Notes: generated from the letters alone by a model not told the origin. Shown: positions 1-11,038, counted from the stretch's first letter. The stretch is 64,000 bases of DNA from Crossaster papposus (GCA_037893245.1 JBAIAA010000897.1:163428-227427), one strand, 5' to 3'. Made by a program: numbers and translations.

Positions 1-211
1 AAGAAGATTGGAGCTGGATGTACGTGTGTATAAAGTGGAGAGCTGGTGCATTGGTCCTCCTGATATGTCAGCCTGCAATCTGAGTGAGTGTGTGAGTGGG
101 GTGTCTCAAGCGTGCATGCAGGGCTGGCCAGCAAAGCACACGACCTAATCCAATCAAAGGGCCGGACCATTGTATTTGTCCTCCAAAGGTCAAATTACAC
201 ACTGTCACTGT

Positions 212-280
212 CTCCGCCAGCCATTCCAAGGCAGCTTCCTACACAACTGTGAGGAAGCTGCCTTGGAATGGCTGGCGGAG
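212..280. repeat. Perfect 29-bp inverted repeat with 11-nt loop
   Basis: The arm at 212-240 is the exact reverse complement of 252-280 around the loop acacaactgtg, and the loop can itself pair partly. Either a fold-back remnant, a hairpin RNA precursor or a sequencing/cloning fold-back; sequence alone cannot decide. Confidence 0.8.
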
Positions 281-599
281 AGAGCGTGCTGAACGCATAC
301 GACAACAACAACAACAACAACTGGGCTGGTACTATAAAACAAGAACGTAAAACAACACTCACAAACATAAAACTGTTACACTTAGCAGGGGAAAAGCTGG
401 GACTTTTACGACCTCTCCCCAAGAACCTGTACTGCCGCCAAACTGTCTCCATAATAAACCCCCAACCCAACTCTCCATAACCCTCAACCCACGACAGCCA
501 GGGTCGCAAGCTAGTGACATTATTACTTTATGTGGAACATGCATAGAGCACTTGCTAATTTCAGACTTCACGAAGTCTCGCCAACTCAAGATGGGAGCA

Positions 600-960
600 A
601 GGCGGCCTGCAACCCTGCCGCGCGCCCCTCGATCTTGAACACGTGGCCGTGGCGTAGTGAATTGGTGAGCGGACCACGTGCATGACGTGTTCGCACGATT
701 GACGTTACTGCCAAAAGTGACGCTAATGCTATAGTAGGTAGTTTGGTAAAAACATCTCGAAGCATGCACATCGTTGAAACACTCTTTTAGTATTTTTAAG
801 TAACGCCAACCAGTAAATTTGTAACGCGCCACGGCCACGCACATGTGCAGTTTTATCCGTACCACGAGGTTGATCGGTCGATACGCGTCCGGCGTCGCGT
901 ATCCACGTCCACGCGTAACAGCGCCCTCATGCGGCGATTAAAAATGAACATGGCGGCGCC
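600..960. promoter_or_regulatory. CpG-rich promoter-like stretch
   Basis: CpG-dense compared with its surroundings, with two CACGTG E-boxes (near 641 and 675) and an AACATGGCGGC YY1-like word near 947. It sits about 1 kb upstream of the GSTCD start. Promoter function is inference. Confidence 0.3.
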
Positions 961-1925
961 CATCGAGTCGTAGTAAATGCTAGAATCGTATAACGTTTTA
1001 ATAATGACATTTCGGTTTTTAAAGCCGTCGATTTGCATGTGTTTTCAAGGCTGTGTTTGTCTAGAGGTAGTGTGCCCACATCTAGAGGTAGTGTGCCCAC
1101 ACCCAGTAACCATTGGTGTTGGTGCTTTACGCACGTTGCGACGCGTCGACGCACGCTCACGTACGTACGATTACGAACAATTATTTGTTCAAGACTGCGC
1201 AATTTATAATAGTACTTCATCATCACCACCTGATCACCTGGCTGTACAACAGGGAAAGCCTTAATTGTTGTCTTAAAACAAATGTATCTTACCTAGAGGG
1301 GCGATAGAGGGACGGCAAATGTACGTATATTTCATATATAATTTTTTTTCTAAATAACGCGACATCTAGACTATAGTCATGTTTGAGAATATTATTATTA
1401 ATTTTACAAAATAACAATTACAAAATGGCATCGCGCGTTAAACACATCGACTTTAGTCTTAATTCAAATGTGCCAATATATGGCAAACCAAACCTATAAA
1501 AGGTTGTTTCACTTTTCAGTTAAGTTAAGCATATAATAGAGTGCCCTTTGTAGGCCTATATGTGGGCAAAGGGGAGCAACCACACGCTGGGCCTATCAAG
1601 ATATGGCCGCAGATCTAGATGTGAAACTTTATTTTTAAGTCTGGAGTGGTAACTACAGCCTACAGACATAAAAAATTTCAGACTTTTGTCTGAAATCAGA
1701 CTGACAATCTCATCCCTGTAATAACTTATAAGTTCCATTTTTCTTTCTAAAACTTTAGGTTAGATTTGGGGGTGGCACCATCGCCAGCGCCAAGGCAACA
1801 GTGGATGTCAAATAATCAACATCTGAGCACATGTTTCATTTTGTCACTGTCAGATTCAACTACTGTTACTGATATTCAATATCAAATAAAATATACATAA
1901 AAAGACTTTACAAACTGTAAACGCA

Positions 1926-2555
1926 ATGTATCGTCATCTGAGTGATAGTGATGTTACACTGAAGGAGAAATTATACCTTCCAGTAGAGGGGCAGTATCCA
2001 ACAAGCCATACTCGGACTGTTTTGTTCTTGTGTCAGTACTGTGGCTGTGACACATTTGATGTCATTTTAGTTCAGACAGCTGCTGAGGGAAATTTGAACC
2101 ACAGAGAAGAGCTCACTGACTTCCACAAGGTCTCGTCTGATCCTAGGACTACTGCAGGTAAATCTCACGATTTAGACCCATCCCAAAGTAAGACTCTGGG
2201 GCACTTTGCAGATAGACAAGCTGACAGTGACACTGTTGATGTGCCTTCTGTTGGACAAACCATTGTTGTTGACAAGCCTTCTAGATCTGCAGCTCAAGAC
2301 TGTGAGCCATCCCTAAGATTTGATCAACCAAAAGCCTTCACAAGTTCTGCGGTGTTTTTAGAGTGGCTACCTCAAGATTTTGATTGCATTTTGAAGAATT
2401 TGAAGGATATTGATTGGCTTGCACAACAATGCCAACTTCCCGCTATTGTTGGATTAGGAGGCCTAACCTGTTATTCTGGACTGTGTGCTGTCTTGAGGAG
2501 GATTGTCAAGAAGGCTCATGAAAGACATCCAGAAAAGAAACTTGAAGCTCTTTTG
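1926..2555 (+). CDS. GSTCD: GSTCD exon 1 (coding start)
   Basis: 210 complete codons beginning MYRHLSDSDV and ending LEALL, then donor gtaagt. The reading frame runs past the donor into intronic sequence and soon meets a stop at 2631, inside a MITE, which supports splicing. The next exon continues with GFNQACLKKC, as the family requires. Confidence 0.9.
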
Positions 2556-5500
2556 GTAAGTTTTACAGGGAAGAGTCGTACATGTATCGCTAATTTATTT
2601 AAATCCAGGCAAAGTTACAATGAGAATATGTGACCTGTCATCACAAAATGAGCGTAAAGTCGGCAAAATCAAAAATTGAGATATGTGTATTTCTAAATTC
2701 TGTCGAAACAGAGCTTTCCAATGGTATATAACACTTGGAGGTTTGATACTCAATAATTTTTTTTTATTTTTATTTTTAGTCTGGAGTCTTAATACAGAGA
2801 TTATGAGAAAACGGGCATTTCTTGCGAGAAATTGTGTGAAAGGCATAGAAAGGCATAGTCAAAATTGATGCAAAAACTAACTTTGTTTTTATCTGATCGT
2901 CCTGAAAAATTGGGAATTGATTGTTGGGGATTTAGTCTTAAAAAAAACCATATAATTTAAAAATCGACCACCCCTTCAAATTTTGACTTTGACTAGCCGT
3001 ACTGGGAAATCACTCCGTGCGACTTTACGTTCATTTTGTGATGACAGGTCACATATAGTATCGCTTGGGCGTCTAGCAGCCAATAATTCAAAAACTGTAA
3101 GATATAAATAAATAATTCAGCAACAAACATAGACCAATTTGTTTAGTCAGTGTCTCATTCAAAAGTGAATAACTTCTTATTGCTAAAACAAACAAAAGCT
3201 ATTAAAGAAATAATACATGTATATATATTTTTGTATGAAACTCGACAACAGAAGGGAAAATTTAAGTGTAATCCTAACCCAGGCTATTGCAATAGAAAGC
3301 ATACGAAACCTAACAAACTTCAAAAGCTAAACACAGGTTCAGTAATTATTGTTACTGAAATTAATTATGAACCTAAATGCCTTTCTGCCTCGAACCTCAC
3401 ATAATTCAACATGGTCTCCCTGGGCCTTTTGTACTGAGTCAAACGAAGTCCAACTACAAGTTGCTAATGTTTGGAACCAAATCTGCCAAAACCTAGTGAA
3501 ACCTGCACTTGGACTTTGATGGGCTTGGGGTAGTTAGTGTTAATTTACAATCTTATCGAAATAATATGAAACTTATTTGAATGAAAAAATATGATTTTAT
3601 TTGCAGGGTTTTAATCAAGCATGTTTGAAGAAATGCTCAGAGGTCAGTCCCTGGACCAAACTCTGTGAGGTTGACATCTACCAAGACCTTACAGTGAAAG
3701 GTTCTCTCCCCATGGCAATCAAAGAGTTTGAGAAGCAACTGGCAAGCCCTGTGGTCATCTCCAGTAAGCTCCTAAGAAAAGTGAAACAATGTAGAAATTA
3801 TCAGCAGAATGAGAAAGTGGAACAAGGAAAGATCCTGGAGTCTGAGTTGGTGTTCCACACGAGCACCATGCATCTGCTTGACAAACATCAAATCAGGATC
3901 GCCAAGTGTTTGCACAAGGAACAACTGAACTCAAGGACTTTGAAGAACTATGAAAGTTCCAACGGTTATCTTGCTAAAGAAGGTAAGCAGTCCGATTGTG
4001 TTACTCTTCAAGAGAATGAGTTGGTCAACTCACAAGATGCAAGGAAGCAGGTTTCTCTCAGCAAAACTAAAACAACTAGAAATGACAAATCTGCAGTCTC
4101 CAAAAGATCCATGACTCCTTGTGAGACGAAATCTAACACTATAAAGGGATCTGTTGCACATCCTCAGCACCTCTTTGCACAAAGTCCCTACGTCACCCTG
4201 TGTGATTTTGCACTCTTCTGCAATGTGCACTTCTTCCATCAGAACTGCATAGAAAAGGGCAAGGGTCATCTCCTCTTTGGGGATATTCCATTGGTGTGTT
4301 GGTGGTACCATAGGATGTGGAGTGTGCCTAATCTGAGGGACTGCGCTGAGCGCTGTGGGTTGAAGGAAATCGTGATTTTTGAACAGTACATACAGAATGG
4401 CTTTTCAGCAGACGTCAAAACTGAGTCCAAGGATGAGGTAAAATCTAATGAAAGTACAGCCGAGACAACTGAAGACAAAATGAAAACACTTCAAATCAGG
4501 TTGGTACAGTAACTTTTGAGTGGAAAGTAAACCTCATTCTTTGTATTTACTTAATTTTTGGTAAAAATGAAGTCTTTTAAAGATTATCCATTTAATTTTA
4601 ACAGTTTTTGCATCAAAATGAATACATTCCCAATCTTTTAAAACCATTTGGAATGTATGTTGATGAAACAGTAGAACAGACATGCACTCAAAATAGTCCC
4701 TGGCTTTGATGCATATTTGCTTCTCAACAATAATTGCCTGATGTTAATGTAAGGTTTGCACTAAAAGAGGTGACGTACTTTTTACTTCTTTTCTTAATTA
4801 CCCTGTAGTCAACTGCCGAGTGTCCGGGATCGTGTTGCAGAAATCATCAGTAAGTTGAATGATTGCGGCACAGAGATCACTGTGCATGACTTACCTGTAG
4901 AGAACATACAGCTTCCATGGGATGCCTTTACAGAAAATATCAATCCTTCAAAAGGTAAGCAGCCAGTTCCTTATATTTTCAGCTTGCGTTTTCCGTTTTC
5001 TTTATACTCTTCATAATTTTCCTGACACCTGTTATAACATTCAAACAAGTTATGATAAGCTGCCATAAAATGAGAGGACAGTTTAGAACCGGTATGCACT
5101 GGAAAATTAAAGTTTTAAGGAGAAAGACGTCTGCATTAGCAATCAGGTGGTGGTGGTGGATTTAAGTCCTGCCTGAATAGGTTGTGGATTTGAGATTCGT
5201 CTGAGTCTCCTCTGACTAGGTTGTGGATTCGAGTCCCGCTGGAAAAGGTTGTGGATTCGAGTGTCGTCTGAATAGGTTGTGGATTTTGTGACACAATCAC
5301 AGCACTGAGTATGTAGACTGTTCATCATTTCTCATGGTTGTTTGTGAATTTCTACCTTGTACGTCTTGTCTGTCTTAGATGTTTCTGAAGAGAGAGCAAG
5401 ACACAAGAGGCAGCAGATAGAAAGCATTGTAGCATCTGTCAAGATGATTGCCAAGACAGGAGATGTCATAGTGGACTTCTGCAGTGGTGGGGTCAGTTGG

Positions 5501-8500
5501 TTTGCTTGTCTGTCTGTCTGTACATGTACACTCAAGGAATAAAGAAACGCACCAATGATTTTTTTTATAGTTTTGCCCAAATTTTGTGAAATCAAATGTA
5601 TGTGTTTGAATCCCACATACATGTATGTCCTTGACATTTTAGCCCAGTAATCTAATGTGTAATTCATTTTTAACAACAAAAACAAAACAAGTTAGCACCA
5701 CCGCTCACAAAAGTGGCATTTACAGTTCAATAATTAACATGACCTCCATTCGTGTCAAGAACAGCTGTAATTCGTCGCCTCATGGATCGACAGTAATGTC
5801 GCACCTGGCATCATGGATACAAGTGTTTTTGGCATCATTTTGGTGGTTTTTTTAAAGGCAAGGGTTGTGTTCAGGACAGGAGTGGTCAAACTCATCTCTA
5901 CGATTCTCTCATGTGTAACCATTAGCATAAAATGCACAAACACAGTTTTGGAACTCGCCCAAATCACTCGGCCGTAACAAGATAATTAAAGATCGACTTT
6001 TATGTCTAAATTGCTCAAAATCTAGAACATGTTCCATTTTTACATTGCCGGTCCTATTTCCTTAAAAATGAAAAAAAATTTTTTTTTCCTTGAGTGGATA
6101 TTTGTTTGTCACATTAATAAGTTTCAATGCTAAAACGCATTTAAACCTGTTCACACTACTTGTACCAATAGATCTATAACTTTAATGCTGATAACTTCTA
6201 TTAACCCTAACCCTCCCGGCTCGTTTGGCTAAGACAAAACCTCAATCCTCCTATATCCTTCTGTAGTAAAGAGTTAAAAGCTCAAGGAACCTGGATCCTT
6301 CTAAATCCTTCTCAATTCTGCTAGTATGGCTATTGCCCTGAATCCTTCTAGATCCTCCTGCCTGCTCAGCTGGGGGATGTTTTGGGGGGTCTGTGTAAAC
6401 TGATTACTTATCCAACAAATTACCCTCAAACAAATGGAAGTGCCCAGTACAATGACCTTTTCATACCAGGACAAGGGCCACAGAAATTCCATTGTATGCA
6501 CATGTGTTTCCTATTGATGATACATAAACATACATTGTCCAGGGACCCTTTCAGCACTGACCTTGCAGTATACACTTACCTTCCAGTACACACATTTGCC
6601 ATGCACACAAATGCAAGCCCTAAAAATAACCAAGTCAGAAGCATGCATTCCCCATGCCATTACAATGTACACAAATGCAAGCCCCCTCCCCCATAACCTA
6701 GATCCTTCTGGATCCTATTTTGGGCAAACTGCATACAACCTCAATCCTTCTCTTTCCTCTTGTGTCAAAAACAGCCCGATAACCTCAATCCTTCTCAATC
6801 CTTCTCAATCCCTCCCATAGCAAAACCCCATCTGCCCTCAATCCTTCTGGATCCTCCTCCACTGCAATGTCCTAATAACCTCAATCCTTCTAAATCCTTC
6901 ATTTTGTACAAGAGGATTTAGAAGGATTTGGGAGGGTTAGGGTTAATGTGCATACATTTTTTTAAACACAGCAGTGGTCTTGAAATCTTGAATATTCATC
7001 TTTTTGTGACTTCCTAGCTGAAAACAATTGGGAACAATAATTTTTTCTGATGATTTTATCCACATTTTAGACAAAATTGTCTTTATTGATATTCACAGAG
7101 TGCCAGCTAAAACCAAAATATTGTCTTTGATGCACAGCTAAGTGTTGTTGAAATGTGAAAATCAGTAGGTTGAACAATTAGTGTTAAAAATAATAGTTAT
7201 TAGCTGAATCATTTCAGCATGGTCAAGGTATATGAAGCACGATATGTGGCAGAGAAACTCCCCCCCCCCCTCTTTTGTGTTGACCATTGTGTTCCTGGAA
7301 TCTCAGGAATTCTTTTTAGGTTTCAAGGGGGGGATGGGTTAGGTTACAATAGTGTTGAGTGCGTATAAAGTATACTGATAATAGGGGGTACCCCTCTGCC
7401 ACATATCGTGCTGGGTATAGGTCAGGGTGAATTCAAATTTATCAATGAAGAACCTGAATTAAAATGATGTATTTTTTGTAATATTGATGTAATATTCAGG
7501 GCCATGTGGGCATAGTTCTTGCTCATTGTCTACCAGACTGTCACATCATCATGGTGGAAAGCAATGAGGAATCAATGAAACGTGCAGAGGCAAGAATACA
7601 GGGTATCAGACTGAACGTTTCCTTCTGCCAGTGTAATTTGAATTACTTTACTGGAATGTTTGACATTGGGGTAGGTATTTGTACGTGAAGTGTAATTGTT
7701 TTGGTCTGATTGTAAAGGAATATTGGTCAGTTTTTTTCTGCGAAGTTTCTGTAGACACCTACAAATCTTAAAATTCTTGATATTTGTTAATTATTCAGGT
7801 CTCTCTTCATGCTTGCGGTGTGGCAACAGACCTGGTGCTTGGTAAATGTCTGCAGAGCCGAGCATCGTTTGTCTGCTCTCCTTGTTGCTATGGATCTGTC
7901 GGAGACTCGCATCTCATTAAGTATCCAAGGAGCGAGCAATTTATTGAGTCTCCTTTGACCTATGAGGTAATTCATTAGTTGACTTTGGTTATATGAGAAG
8001 CCAAGTTATTGAAAAGTTTTGTAGTTGTCACTGAAAGCGGGCACTCGTATATTATAAGTTAAATAGACGATACAAAATATAAATCAAATGAATTAAGAGG
8101 GCCTGATATTTGGATCTTAACTCGTTGACTGCCAGGCATAATTTAACAATTTGCCAAGCATTGTACGCATGCGCTTACTTAATAGATACTTCATAAAAAA
8201 AAAATGAAAACAAATAATGTGAACATAAACAGGTATGTCCTCACCACTGCCAGCAGCGTATTTGTTGCGTTTTCAGTGATGCCAGTGTATTCAATTTACA
8301 ATACAAAAACCTTTCATTTTCTACGAGTGTACTCGTAGTGCCAGATTCCGGTACACCTGTTAATACGAATATGATTAGAACTAAGATCACAGAGTTATTG
8401 CGTTATTTATTAATGGTTTAACAATGTATTCTTTGTGTATTTTAATGTCAGGATTATCTGCTGATTGGCCATGTTGCTGAGCAGACGTCAAGAGATTTTA

Positions 8501-8521
8501 ACAGTGAAATGGCAAAGCAGG
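1926..8521 (+). CDS. GSTCD: GSTCD orthologue, seven exons, 3' end not found
   Basis: Exons at 1926-2555, 3607-4499, 4809-4954, 5379-5491, 7500-7670, 7799-7966 and 8452-8521 join in phase to about 730 codons. The first ATG in frame is at 1926, and the N-terminus aligns by eye with the start of vertebrate GSTCD (a cytosolic protein with a GST C-terminal-like region and a C-terminal SAM-dependent methyltransferase-like domain; substrate unknown). The methyltransferase part is clear: glycine-rich motif I (VDFCSGGGHVG) is made across the exon 4/5 junction, followed by an acidic post-I residue (VESNEES), then SLHACGVATD and the SPCCYGS motif. The middle of exon 2 is longer and more polar than I expect in vertebrates, so the protein already exceeds the roughly 630 residues of the human one. 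Exon 7 ends in phase 1 with a good donor, so at least one more exon is needed, and I did not find it downstream. Family assignment is firm; the biochemical role is inferred. Confidence 0.93.
2626..3056. mobile_element. MITE-like TIR element in GSTCD intron 1
   Basis: About 35-bp terminal inverted repeats (left begins atatgtgacctgtcatcaca, right ends with its complement at 3056) with one mismatch. No coding capacity. The left end contains the stop codon that closes the read-through of GSTCD exon 1. Confidence 0.8.
3057..3606. other. Rest of GSTCD intron 1
   Basis: AT-rich with no recognisable element; a 3150-3404 open frame lacks coding character. Confidence 0.5.
3607..4499 (+). CDS. GSTCD: GSTCD exon 2
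   Basis: Acceptor ttgcag precedes GFNQACLKKCSEVSPWTKLC. The exon ends with two bases of a serine codon before a slightly weak donor gttggt at 4500. That boundary is chosen because it is the only one near the end that joins in frame to exon 3 (LQIS-QLPSVRD). The central region rich in K, S and T looks like a disordered insert; the GST-C-like part resumes at HPQHLFAQSPYVTLCDFALF. Confidence 0.9.
4809..4954 (+). CDS. GSTCD: GSTCD exon 3
   Basis: Acceptor ctgtag at 4803-4808; encodes QLPSVRDRVAEIISKL and on to NINPSK, then donor gtaagc. Begins in phase 2 and ends in phase 1. Too short and too split for simple ORF calling, but both junctions are supported by frame and by similarity to the family. 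Confidence 0.9.
5143..5290. repeat. Degenerate ~40-bp tandem repeat in intron 3
   Basis: Four diverged copies of a unit built on aggttgtggattcgagtc, following a short GGT microsatellite. It lies between GSTCD exons 3 and 4. Confidence 0.65.
5379..5491 (+). CDS. GSTCD: GSTCD exon 4 (methyltransferase motif I, first half)
   Basis: Acceptor tcttag, then DVSEERARHKRQQIESIVAS and GDVIVDFCSGG, donor gtcagt. The exon ends in phase 0 exactly inside the glycine-rich SAM-binding loop, which is completed by exon 5. Confidence 0.92.
6201..6946. mobile_element. TIR element with telomere-like ends in GSTCD intron 4
   Basis: Begins ttaaccctaaccctccc and ends with its reverse complement gggagggttagggttaa. 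The interior is dominated by many imperfect copies of a word like cctcaatccttctaaatcc. No ORF of note. Related ends occur at about 16.07 kb and inside the 43.6-45.2 kb fold-back, so this is a family. The ends resemble TTAGGG telomere repeats, but only two units are present. Confidence 0.7.
7237..7411. mobile_element. Small MITE with 18-bp TIRs
   Basis: Left gcacgatatgtggcagag and right ctctgccacatatcgtgc are exact complements. The interior has a run of C and a run of G. It lies 89 bp before GSTCD exon 5. Confidence 0.75.
7500..7670 (+). CDS. GSTCD: GSTCD exon 5 (SAM-binding loop, second half)
   Basis: Fifty-seven codons from GHVGIVLAHCLPDCHIIMVE to FTGMFDIG, with acceptor attcag and donor gtaggt, phase 0 at both ends. 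Carries the acidic residue after the second strand of the Rossmann-like fold (VESNEES). Confidence 0.92.
7799..7966 (+). CDS. GSTCD: GSTCD exon 6 (LHACG and PCCYG motifs)
   Basis: Fifty-six codons, VSLHACGVATDLVLGKCLQ to SPLTYE, acceptor attcag and donor gtaatt. The LHACGxATD and CCYG motifs are typical of the GSTCD/METTL25/RRNAD1 kind of methyltransferase-like domain. Confidence 0.92.
8452..8521 (+). CDS. GSTCD: GSTCD exon 7, last exon recognised
   Basis: Acceptor atgtcag, then DYLLIGHVAEQTSRDFNSEM and AKQ, leaving one base before donor gtaagt. The family continues for about another 40 residues after this point; no matching exon is visible in the next several kilobases. Confidence 0.85.
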
Positions 8522-8857
8522 GTAAGTCATTTCCAATTTAACTATCATTTGTTTTAGTTGATCAAAGAAACTTATTGAAATTGACTGACTCCTTCTTTTA
8601 CCGTTCTTTGCATTTTGGAATTGTTTATTGTAGCAACATTATTCTGGTGAAAAGAAGCGTTTGTGTATGAATTAAATAGCATATAAGGTGCATGCAAAGA
8701 CACAATTGATGTTGTTGACCAAGGTTCACTTGTTAGGCCACATTTAGTGTTGATCCTCATATTGCTTTGCTAACAAAGGTTTCCACAGCTCCATTTATAG
8801 TTTCACGGGAATAATTGAGGAAATTGATCTATAGTTTGATGTGTAATCGTCTCTCTT

Positions 8858-8995
8858 TAACCAGTTCGTGCCAGAGTACGTATATACACGCAAAGTTTTC
8901 CCCAGATTCAAAACAGATGATGCATAAACTTGACACGAGCAAGGCCGGAAGTGTCTGTCAGTAGCGAGCAAGGCCGGAAATGCGTGGGTGTGCTT
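8858..8995 (-). mobile_element. Partial copy of TIR family B
   Basis: Starts ttaaccagttcgtgcc and runs in the opposite direction to the better copy at 9146-9389, sharing the doubled gagcaaggccggaa words. Truncated at the far end. Confidence 0.65.
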
Positions 8996-9145
8996 CCTAA
9001 CACCATTTTGAGGCAGTAATTTGGACAAGCCCAACCTTAACTATGAACAAGTTTTTTCATGATGGTCTATTTCTGCGTAATTTACCTGTTTGTCCTTTGA
9101 CTTTGTGTTTTTTTACTGTTTTCGGCAACCTCATCAGTTTATATT

Positions 9146-9389
9146 TTAACCAGTTCGCGCCGTGATTATTTTAACATCACCGAGCGGACGCGCGGGATTA
9201 TTTTTTATCGAAACTCGATCCAAGGCGGGTTCAGGCCGATAGTACCGGAAAGCTCGCCCACACATTTCCGGCCTTGCTCGCTGCTGACAGATATTTCCGG
9301 CCTTGCTCGTGGCGTGTTATGCGTGGTATGTTTCGAATCTGGGGAAAACTTTGTGTTTATATATACGTCATCCGGCGCGAACTGGTTAA
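9146..9389 (+). mobile_element. TIR family B element, best copy
   Basis: Ends ttaaccagttcgcgcc and ggcgcgaactggttaa are inverted repeats; inside are two tandem copies of tttccggccttgctcg. Other copies lie at 8858, 13855 and 29136. Non-coding, so a MITE. Confidence 0.75.
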
Positions 9390-9434
9390 AAGTGTACATG
9401 CCATATTTTGTCTCTTTTTGTTGTATTTCTACAG

Positions 9435-9653
9435 TTCCAGGCTTCCAGTTCCAGGCTTCCAGTTCCAGGCTTCCAGTTCCAGGCTTCCAGTTCTAGGCTT
9501 CCAGTTCCAGGCTTCCAGTTCCAGGCTTCTAGTTCCAGGCTTCCAGTTCCTGTTGTAATGAAGCAGCCTTCTCACCCTAAGACTCTCTTCATGTTTGGTA
9601 CCATGACTCTCCCAACCCCCTACCCCTGTGTACTGGTCCTTCCTTTAAGGCAG
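9435..9653 (+). other. Candidate exon led by a 14-bp acceptor-like minisatellite
   Basis: From 9435 to about 9550 there are about eight copies of a 14-bp unit, ttccaggcttccag, preceded by a pyrimidine tract and ctacag; each unit holds AG acceptor-like sites. The repeat is followed by an open stretch (VVMKQPSHPKTLFMFGTM...) and a perfect donor, CAG|gtaagt, at 9654. Using the last ttccag as acceptor would be in phase with GSTCD exon 7, but the peptide does not resemble the GSTCD C-terminus. It may be an unrelated or spurious exon. Confidence 0.35.
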
Positions 9654-9683
9654 GTAAGTCTGGTTTTGATCTTTCATGGACCA

Positions 9684-10315
9684 GCACCCGATTTCACTAA
9701 ACTTTGCGACGCGTCGCAACTCGAGATACGAAGAGTAACGCGTCCCATTTCACTAAAGTTACGATGCGTTCAGTGCGTCGCAAATACCTTGACAACGGCA
9801 AGTAACACGTCGTAAGTTACGAAGTGTATTTGGGTCGTCGTAAAATAAGGTGCGTCTTTCAATAGTCAGTTTTACGCCACAGAAATGAAATAAACGAGAC
9901 TAGAATACTCGGACAATGTATTGAAAGTTGTAAATGAAACATTCATCGTAGTTATATGAATCAACCTTGAATAGTGCACTTGAAATTTCAAATTTGCTCG
10001 AGGTCCACAGCAAGCTTATTTTTCTTAAAAAATGCACGAGACGTCAGCCATTTTGATTTACATTTTCGAAGCTTTCCGAGAAGAGATTCGACGACTCTTT
10101 GCTGAATACCAGACGGCTATTTACTGTGCGTTAAATAGGTACATACAACAGTCACTGTTTTGTGCTAGAAATACACCTACGACGCGTCGCACGTACGATG
10201 TGTTTCGTGAAATGGATTTTACGACGCATCGCAGCTGCGACGCGTCGTAGAGATACGACGCGTCGCAGGGCTGCGATGCCTCGTAAGTTACGAAGAGTTT
10301 AGTGAAATCGGGTGC
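9684..10315. mobile_element. 632-bp TIR element rich in cgacgcgtcg words
   Basis: Left gcacccgatttcactaaac matches the complement of the right gtttagtgaaatcgggtgc. Each end carries inner arrays of cgacgcgtcgca-like palindromes and a second internal copy of the end word near 9748. No transposase. Confidence 0.75.
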
Positions 10316-10428
10316 AGGATCTGTAAAAATAGCAAATTTAGCAATTGCCATGACAATCGCCTTTTCCACCGTTTCAGCCAAGGTGGGGTTTATAGTACGG
10401 GCACACTGGTGTATTTATTATAATCATT

Positions 10429-10487
10429 AACCCCAACAGTCCTCAATCCTCCGACAGGTTAAGGATTAAGGACTGTTAAGGTTAACA
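10429..10487. repeat. Short hairpin
   Basis: Imperfect inverted repeat of ttaaccccaacagtcctcaatcct, resembling the interior words of the 6.2-6.9 kb element. Confidence 0.5.
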
Positions 10488-10504
10488 AACAGTTTTTGGA
10501 TATT

Positions 10505-10756
10505 ACTAATGGATACATTAACCCGACTGAGTTGGCTTACGTCCACCAGATCCGCCTACCGCTGTTGGTCGATACCGCCTTCTACAGGTAAGACTGTATT
10601 CCGTTGGAAATGTCTACAGACCAGTTTGTGTAATGTGTAAGTGGGTTGTTGAATCAACCAAGTTTTAATCTGCTTTCGTTGGACGTTGGCACAGTCTTTT
10701 CTTGCAGCACCGTAGACAGCCTCCACACCGCCCAAAATGGCTGGAATCATAGTACA
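10505..10756 (-). pseudogene. Integrase N-terminus (Maverick / F54H12.3-type), decayed
   Basis: Minus-strand frame reads PAILGGVEAVYGAARKDC, then QRKQIKTWLIQQPTYTLHK and GGIDQQR*ADLVDVSQLS. The GGVxxxYxAA, WLxxQxTYTLHK, GGIDxQWQADLVD series is the hallmark of rve-superfamily integrases of the Maverick/Polinton and C. elegans F54H12.3 kind. A stop replaces a residue just before the first catalytic Asp (ADLVD), and the rest of the catalytic core is absent, so this is a dead fragment. Class within the superfamily is from memory. Confidence 0.7.
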
Positions 10757-10780
10757 CAGCTTTAATTTAAGCCATACAAA

Positions 10781-11030
10781 TTAAGGTACAGATGTCGCAT
10801 TGTGGAAGGCCTCCATCATATACATTTTACTTGGACTTGGTGGGGTACATCTGCCTTGCTTAATTGGTAATTTGAAGTATCTCTTGGGTTTCCTATGCAA
10901 ATCAGATACTAAGGGAACTATATATGGCCTTCTACCTTTTAGGATATATTTCAATTCGTTGCCAGTTTTTTCTTGAAGAGCTTGACCGACCAAAAAATGC
11001 CAAAATATTACAAAAATGATACGGGCGGGG
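10781..11030 (-). other. Open but unassigned minus-strand stretch
   Basis: Frame 10781-10993 reads GQALQEKTGNELKYILKGRR and more, which vaguely recalls the integrase core (PLKxKTG), but its order relative to the N-terminal block is wrong for a minus-strand integrase. I do not assign it. Confidence 0.3.
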
Positions 11031-11038
11031 ACAATTAC

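Larger units (their letters stand above)
1..1925. other. Upstream region of GSTCD, no gene recognised
   Basis: Only short unconvincing frames on both strands. It contains a perfect hairpin (212-280), a CpG-rich stretch (600-960) and a 21-bp tandem duplication at 1060-1101. From 1280 to 1925 the sequence is AT-rich and featureless; part of it must be the GSTCD promoter and 5' UTR, but no start site can be fixed from sequence. In vertebrates INTS12 lies head to head with GSTCD; I looked for an INTS12-like start on the minus strand here and did not see one. Confidence 0.4.

Noticed and set aside
1..1500. INTS12 head-to-head with GSTCD, as in vertebrates
   Set aside because: No minus-strand frame here resembles the INTS12 N-terminus or PHD finger.
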